Below, piece by piece: positions 22,355 to 26,606 of a stretch of 26,606 nt of DNA (its first letter is position 1; every line of letters begins with the position of its first letter). The notes under the pieces are model-generated. The model was given only the letters and a program-made list of their open reading frames with translations. It made no database searches and was not told the origin of the DNA. Source of the stretch: an uncultured Clostridium sp. (lineage in GTDB: Bacteria > Bacillota > Clostridia > Christensenellales > CAG-138); assembly GCA_900542285.1 (NCBI GenBank), contig UQNF01000021.1, forward strand, positions 1 through 26,606. Reading direction: 5' to 3'. Position numbers and translations under genes: made by a program.

Positions 22355-23899
22355 ATGGACGGAACAAAGCTTTCTTCTATACACGGTATTGACGATATCA
22401 GCTATCACGGCGAATATACCGGAACAAAGGTCAAGAACAGGGAGACCTTCCGCCAGAGGATGAGCAGCGACGGCAAGCTCGTCCCCTCCATCGAGGACGC
22501 CATCAAGGCGGTCGGGCTCAAGGACGGCATGACGATATCCTTCCACCACCATTTCAGAAACGGCGACTATATCGTCAACATGGTCATGGACGCCATTGCA
22601 AAGATGGGCATCAAAAACCTTGTCGTTGCGGCAAGCTCCCTTCAGGCCATACATGCGCCCCTCGTCGAGCACATCAGGAATGGCGTGGTCAAGCGCATCG
22701 AAACCAGCGGCCTTAGGGGCAAGCTCGCGACCGAAATATCCCACGGACTCATGGACACTCCCGTGGTATTCCGCTCCCACGGCGGCCGTGCCGCTGCGAT
22801 AGCCGCAGGCGAACTTCATATTGACGTAGCTTTCCTGGGCGCTCCTTCCAGCGATGATTACGGCAACGCCAACGGCTTCAGCCGTGTCGAGGGCCACACC
22901 ACCAACTGCGGAAGCCTCGGCTATGCTATGGTCGATGCACAGTACGCCGATAAGGTAGTCATTCTGACCGAATGCCTGGTGGATTACCCCAATACCCCCT
23001 GCGCCATTCCGGAGGATAACGTTGACTATGTTGTAAAGGTGGACAGCGTCGGCGATCCCAAGGGCATCATGAGCGGCGCAACACGCTATTCAAAGGACCC
23101 CAAGGAGCTTTTGATAGCAAAGATGACTGCAGAAGTCTGCGAAGCCTCCGGCTATCTCTACGACGGCTTCTCCATGCAGATGGGCTCCGGCGGCGCGTCC
23201 CTCGCGGCATGCCGCTATATCCGTGAAAAGATGATAGCTCAGAACATTAAGTGCGGCTACGCTCTTGGCGGCATCACCGGACAGATCACCCAAATGCACG
23301 AGGAGGGCCTTATCAAAAAGGTGCTGGACGTTCAGTCCTTCGACCTTATCGCGGCGGAATCGCTGAAAAATGATTTCTATCATCAGCAGATCTCCGGCGA
23401 GGATTATGCAAGCTATGCCAATAAGGGTTCAGCGACCCATCAGCTCGACTTCTGCATCCTCTCCGCGCTCGAGATAGACAATAACTTTAATGTCAACGTC
23501 GTGACCGGCTCTGATGGCATCGTCATGGGTGCGATCGGCGGCCATCCCGATGCGGCGGCAGGCGCAAGCCTGACCATCATCGTCGGCCCGCTGTACAGGG
23601 GCAGGATACCCACCGTTGTCGAAAAGGTCACAACCGTTACCACCCCCGGCAGCGTTGTTGATGTCTTCGTGTCTGAGCAGGGCATCGCCGTCAATCCCTC
23701 GCGTCCCGAGATCAAGGAACGCCTCATTGCGGCAGGTCTGCCCGTCTATGACATAGAGGAGCTTCAGAAGAGGGCGTATCGCATAGTCGGAAATCCCGAA
23801 CCCATTAGGTTCAAGGATAAGGTCATTGGGCTTATCATGTATCGCGATAATACGATAATTGATGTAGTCAGGGAGATAGACGAATATTCATTCGACTAA
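22355..23899 (+). CDS. citF: Citrate lyase alpha chain (citrate:acetyl-ACP transferase)
   Basis: CitF swaps acetyl for citryl on the carrier protein, the first half-reaction of citrate lyase. The 514 residues match family length. Typical stretches are GMTISFHHHFRNGDYIVNMV (58-77), GGHPDAAAGASLTIIVGPLY near 395-415 and SVVDVFVSEQGIAVNPSRPE near 435-455. The ATG has a strong GAGGAGGT site. It ends with REIDEYSFD, and the bases after the stop repeat this coding segment in the same frame (see the repeat at 23873). It is the last gene of the operon and is followed by a terminator at 24088. Confidence 0.94.
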   Translation: MDGTKLSSIHGIDDISYHGEYTGTKVKNRETFRQRMSSDGKLVPSIEDAIKAVGLKDGMTISFHHHFRNGDYIVNMVMDAIAKMGIKNLVVAASSLQAIHAPLVEHIRNGVVKRIETSGLRGKLATEISHGLMDTPVVFRSHGGRAAAIAAGELHIDVAFLGAPSSDDYGNANGFSRVEGHTTNCGSLGYAMVDAQYADKVVILTECLVDYPNTPCAIPEDNVDYVVKVDSVGDPKGIMSGATRYSKDPKELLIAKMTAEVCEASGYLYDGFSMQMGSGGASLAACRYIREKMIAQNIKCGYALGGITGQITQMHEEGLIKKVLDVQSFDLIAAESLKNDFYHQQISGEDYASYANKGSATHQLDFCILSALEIDNNFNVNVVTGSDGIVMGAIGGHPDAAAGASLTIIVGPLYRGRIPTVVEKVTTVTTPGSVVDVFVSEQGIAVNPSRPEIKERLIAAGLPVYDIEELQKRAYRIVGNPEPIRFKDKVIGLIMYRDNTIIDVVREIDEYSFD

Positions 23900-24019
23900 C
23901 TCCCCGAAATCGACGAATACACATTGGAGTAATAGAATAATTCGCCGAGTTCCCCGGAGATAGACGAATATAAATCGGATTGATAGAATAATTCGTCGAG
24001 TTCAACTGAAATTGACGAA
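23873..24019 (+). repeat. 51-bp tandem repeats continuing the 3' end of citF in frame
   Basis: The final coding segment of citF (EIDEY..., from 23873) reappears at 23906, 23957 and 24008. The last two steps are exactly 51 bases; the first is 33 because 18 bases are missing after the citF stop. All copies stay in the citF frame and read EIDEYTLE, EIDEYKSD and EIDE, linked by NNS(P/S)SS(P/T)-type spacers. Each full copy carries two stop codons (TAATAG, TGATAG). Confidence 0.85.
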
Positions 24020-24087
24020 AAAACCGGACAGGTATTGTATCAGCCGGATATCAATTTAGATTAAGCCATCTTTAGTAATCATTTTTG

Positions 24088-24131
24088 CTTTGGCACGCTG
24101 CTCCTATCGGTCAGCGTGCTAAAGCGTTTTT
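24088..24131 (+). terminator. Terminator of the citrate operon
   Basis: CTTTGGCACGCTG (24088-24100) pairs with CAGCGTGCTAAAG (24112-24124) with one G-T pair; GCGTTTTTGG follows. It lies about 190 bases after the citF stop, beyond the tandem repeats. Confidence 0.85.
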
Positions 24132-24313
24132 GGAGTGAGGAAGAAATACCCTGCGAACGAAAGTCACGGCTTTTTCGGGTCTGCGGCGGTATGTGCTGTT
24201 TATGGCGGATTGCACACAGAAGCGCATGGCGGATATTGATGCTTAGCAGCGTTCTATTGTAGCTTGCCTTAGCTCCGCCTCCGGCTTCCGGCTTTCTGCG
24301 GCCGGTGCCTGCC
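24132..24313. other. Intergenic stretch without a recognised gene
   Basis: No supported reading frame or RNA was found. A short CCGGCTT doublet occurs near 24283. Together with the tandem repeats and terminator this makes 536 gene-free bases between citF and the glycosyltransferase. Confidence 0.5.
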
Positions 24314-24342
24314 TTGACATAACTACCTTGATTTGTTATAAT
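24314..24342 (+). promoter_or_regulatory. Perfect consensus promoter of the glycosyltransferase-acyltransferase operon
   Basis: TTGACA (24314-24319), 17 bases, TATAAT (24337-24342), twelve of twelve matches. The leader to the ATG at 24436 is about 87 bases. Confidence 0.9.
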
Positions 24343-24348
24343 TTTCGT

Positions 24349-24387
24349 GTTTCGTGGAATGGGGACAGGCTCCTTGCTCCACGGAAC
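24349..24387 (+). repeat. REP-like palindrome in the leader of the glycosyltransferase gene
   Basis: GTTTCGTGGA (24349-24358) and TCCACGGAAC (24378-24387) pair with one bulge, around an inner GGGGACAGGCTCCTTG. The look (a GGGGACNGNNTCC core between TGGA and TCCA arms) recalls REP palindromes mobilised by TnpA-REP transposases in Firmicutes; that link is from memory. Confidence 0.45.
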
Positions 24388-24435
24388 GATTGTTGCATAT
24401 GCAGCGGGGGAAAATACAGAAAACAGGAGGTATGA

Positions 24436-25674
24436 ATGATTCTCACCGTGATCTGCGATGTGCTCGGCAGGGAGAATAACGGAACGACCATTGCCGCTAT
24501 GAACCTTGTCCGCTCCATGCGCGAGCATGGGCACACCGTCAGGGTGGTATGCGCCGATGAGTTTCGGCGCGGAGAAAAGGACTTTTATGTAGTTCCTACG
24601 CTGAACCTTGGCCCGCTGAACGGCTATCTGGCCAAGAATGGAGTCTCGCTTGCAAAGGTGGACGAGGCGGTCATCGCCGCCGCGCTCGACGGAGCGGACG
24701 CAGTGCATATAATGATACCCTTCATGCTCGGATGCAAGGGCGTCAGGATGGCGCTGGAGCGGGATATCCCCATTACCGCAGGCTTCCATTGTCAGGCGGA
24801 AAACTTTACCACCCACATCTTTATGATGAACTCCAAGCTTGTGAACAGGCTGGTCTACAAAATCTTTTACCGCAATGTATATAGATATGTCGACTGCGTT
24901 CACTATCCGACGGAGTTTATCCGCTCCGTTTTCGAACGGGTAATCAACACCACCGTCCCCAACCGTGTCATATCCAACGGAGTGAACAGGCGATTCCGCC
25001 CGGCGCCTGCCGAAAAGCCGGAGGAGCTTCGCGATAAATTCGTCATACTGTTCACAGGACGGTACAGCAAGGAAAAACGGCACAGAGTGCTGATAGACGC
25101 CGTCAACAGGTCAAAGTACCGCGAACGGATACAGCTCATCTTTGCCGGAAGCGGCCCGCAGGAGAAAAAGCTGCGTGAGTATGCGCAGAAACTGCCGAAT
25201 ATGCCCATCTTCAGCTTCTTCACAAGGGAAGAGCTGGTGAAGGTCATCAACTATTCGGATCTGTATGTTCATCCTGCGGAGATAGAGATCGAAGCCATTG
25301 CCTGTCTTGAAGCGATAAGCTGCGGAGTCGTGCCGATAATTGCGGATTCTCCAAGGTGCGCAACCAAGTATTTTGCCCGTGAGCCGAACAACCTGTTCAG
25401 GGTCAACGATTCGGAGGACCTCGCATCCAAGATTGATTGGTGGCTCGATAATCCGGAGGAGCGCAAACGCTGCGGCGAAGGGTATTTGGGCTATGCAAAG
25501 CAATTCGATTTCGATCACTGCATGGATGAGATGGAGTCCATGATAGCCGATACGGTCGCCGTGCACGCCAAGGCAAGGGCGATAGAGTGCGCGGAACAGC
25601 TTGCCGCATTGGGACAGGAACATGAAGAACCCGTTGAGTCCCCCGTGGACGGAGTAGGGGTCAAGCATGTCTAA
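24436..25674 (+). CDS. GT4-family glycosyltransferase, possibly glycolipid-forming
   Basis: This 412-residue GT-B enzyme has an N-terminal Rossmann half beginning MILTVICDVLGRENNGTTIA and a C-terminal donor-binding half. Seen in the latter: VILFTGRYSKEKRHRVLIDA (203-222, with the family Arg and Lys), LIFAGSGPQEKKL (234-246), and the EX7E motif E284/E292 in EIEAIACLEAISCG. It would transfer a nucleotide-activated sugar, perhaps to diacylglycerol, since an acyltransferase gene overlaps its end by eight bases; this is inference. The last 30 residues are acidic and probably disordered. AGGAGG is seven bases before the ATG. Confidence 0.85.
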   Translation: MILTVICDVLGRENNGTTIAAMNLVRSMREHGHTVRVVCADEFRRGEKDFYVVPTLNLGPLNGYLAKNGVSLAKVDEAVIAAALDGADAVHIMIPFMLGCKGVRMALERDIPITAGFHCQAENFTTHIFMMNSKLVNRLVYKIFYRNVYRYVDCVHYPTEFIRSVFERVINTTVPNRVISNGVNRRFRPAPAEKPEELRDKFVILFTGRYSKEKRHRVLIDAVNRSKYRERIQLIFAGSGPQEKKLREYAQKLPNMPIFSFFTREELVKVINYSDLYVHPAEIEIEAIACLEAISCGVVPIIADSPRCATKYFAREPNNLFRVNDSEDLASKIDWWLDNPEERKRCGEGYLGYAKQFDFDHCMDEMESMIADTVAVHAKARAIECAEQLAALGQEHEEPVESPVDGVGVKHV

Positions 25675-26464
25675 ACCCAAGATCGTCTACTATACGGACG
25701 AAGTGAACGAGGATTTTGCCGGGACTTCTATCAAGCAGGTCGAGGTGGGAAAGGATTTCCCGTTTGCCCCGACAAATAAGGCATGGCGTATTCTCGAATG
25801 GATGGCATACTACCTGGTTGCCGTTCCGCTGGTATCCATCTTCTGCTACCTTTTCTGCGGCTTTCGCATCAAGAACCGTTCGGCGCTCAAAAGGCTAAAA
25901 AAGCAGCATAAGGGCGGATACTTCATCTATCTGAACCACACACATTTTACCGACGCCTTTGTAGGCCCTCTTGTGTCGCTCCCCTATAAGGCGCACATAA
26001 TCGCAAACCCCGATGCGGTTTCGATAAAGGGACTAAGGACGTTTGAGCAGATGATAGGCTGCATACCGCTGCCAACCGGCTTCAGCGGAATGCCCAAGTT
26101 CATGCAGGCGTTGAAGCTCAGGCTCGACCAGGGCAGGGGCATCGCTATCTGCCCGGAGGCGCATATCTGGCCTTACTGCAATTTTGTACGCAATTTTCCG
26201 TCGGCATCGTTCAAGTATCCCTGCAAATGGGACGTTCCGTCGATCGCCGTTGCGGTAACATACCAGAGGCGGAAGGGTATCCTTAAATTCATAAAAAAAC
26301 CTCGCAGGACATTATATGTAAGCGAACCGTTTTTCCCCGACAGTACGCTTTCGGTCAAGGAAGCGAGCGAAAAGCTTCGCAACGAGGTGCATGAGTTTCT
26401 GGATGAGACCTGCAGGCGGTATTCGGACTATGCGTACATTCAGTACATCAAAAAGGAATCATAA
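25667..26464 (+). CDS. PlsC-like lysophospholipid acyltransferase
   Basis: This 265-residue protein has one hydrophobic segment (about 46-66, AYYLVAVPLVSIFCYLFCGF). The acyltransferase motif I is NHTHFTD (H91 and D96, the HX4D pair), and ICPEAHIWPY (161-170) stands where the FPEGT motif III is found. It would acylate lysophosphatidate or a related glycerolipid at the membrane, using acyl-ACP, acyl-CoA or acyl-phosphate. Its coding start lies inside the end of the glycosyltransferase gene with AGGGG upstream, so the two are coupled. Both genes together suggest membrane lipid or glycolipid assembly. The PEAH variant in place of PEGT is unusual but retains the Glu. Confidence 0.85.
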   Translation: MSKPKIVYYTDEVNEDFAGTSIKQVEVGKDFPFAPTNKAWRILEWMAYYLVAVPLVSIFCYLFCGFRIKNRSALKRLKKQHKGGYFIYLNHTHFTDAFVGPLVSLPYKAHIIANPDAVSIKGLRTFEQMIGCIPLPTGFSGMPKFMQALKLRLDQGRGIAICPEAHIWPYCNFVRNFPSASFKYPCKWDVPSIAVAVTYQRRKGILKFIKKPRRTLYVSEPFFPDSTLSVKEASEKLRNEVHEFLDETCRRYSDYAYIQYIKKES

Positions 26465-26486
26465 CATTTAATTCTTCATCATCAAG

Positions 26487-26531
26487 GGCTGCCGCCAAAG
26501 CATAGTTCGCTTTTGCGGCGGCCGGTTTTTT
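26487..26531 (+). terminator. Terminator of the glycosyltransferase-acyltransferase operon
   Basis: GGC-T-GCCGC-C-AAAGC (26487-26501) pairs with GCTTT-T-GCGGC-G-GCC (26509-26523) with one mismatch and one wobble; GGTTTTTT follows. The final 75 bases (26532-26606) show nothing recognisable. Confidence 0.85.
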
Positions 26532-26606
26532 ACTTAGGATAAGCATTATTGGTCGGCTCGGCTTCTGCTTAACCATATTAGAAAGAAAAAGTTTGAGAAA
26601 GAGTCA

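Overview
The window looks like a chromosomal segment of an anaerobic Clostridia-type Firmicute, probably a gut commensal. The grounds are strong AGGAGG-type ribosome binding sites, consensus TTGACA/TATAAT promoters, two secreted dockerin proteins, a citrate lyase operon, a DUF3899-like membrane protein and a eukaryote-type NADP isocitrate dehydrogenase. The taxonomic call is inference; no marker gene settles it.

Positions 1-6450 hold an oligopeptide/dipeptide ABC transporter operon: the last codons of a gene presumed to be the binding protein, then oppB, oppC, oppD and oppF, then a small three-helix membrane protein and a terminator. OppC, OppD and OppF all carry extra segments compared with textbook family members (about 220, 350 and 45 residues). 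Positions 6469-9809 hold an overlapping pair of wobble-base tRNA modification genes (mnmM-like and tgt), followed by a MATE efflux transporter with its own extended -10 promoter.

Positions 9835-13311 are an accessory stretch. It contains a minus-strand secreted protein with a gingipain/hemagglutinin-like DUF2436 domain plus a dockerin, a tRNA-Leu(GAG) gene with a perfect promoter, a GTGAAAT-hairpin intergenic repeat, a second secreted dockerin protein, and a GNAT-like protein with a freshly duplicated C-terminal tail. Positions 13385-15970 carry a minus-strand group of small genes: a one-TM protein, a two-TM protein, two related Cys-rich microproteins of 34 and 35 residues, a DnaJ-type zinc-finger protein and an 83-residue protein with a CFLTTA motif. 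This group is divergent from an XRE-family regulator, and a dyad overlaps the divergent promoter. It is the part of the window least explained by known systems.

Positions 16374-24131 hold a LysR-type regulator followed by an aconitase-family hydratase, NADP-isocitrate dehydrogenase and citrate lyase gamma, beta and alpha subunits (citD, citE, citF). A dyad sits 65 bases upstream of the predicted start of the operon, where LysR regulators normally bind, so the regulator probably controls the operon. Together the enzymes could split citrate to oxaloacetate and acetate and also convert it to 2-oxoglutarate; no citrate synthase is present. Downstream of citF, 51-bp repeats continue its final codons in the same reading frame past the stop codon.

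Positions 24314-26531 hold a two-gene operon of a GT4 glycosyltransferase and a PlsC-like acyltransferase, consistent with membrane (glyco)lipid synthesis. No insertion sequence, CRISPR array, rRNA or replication origin was recognised.
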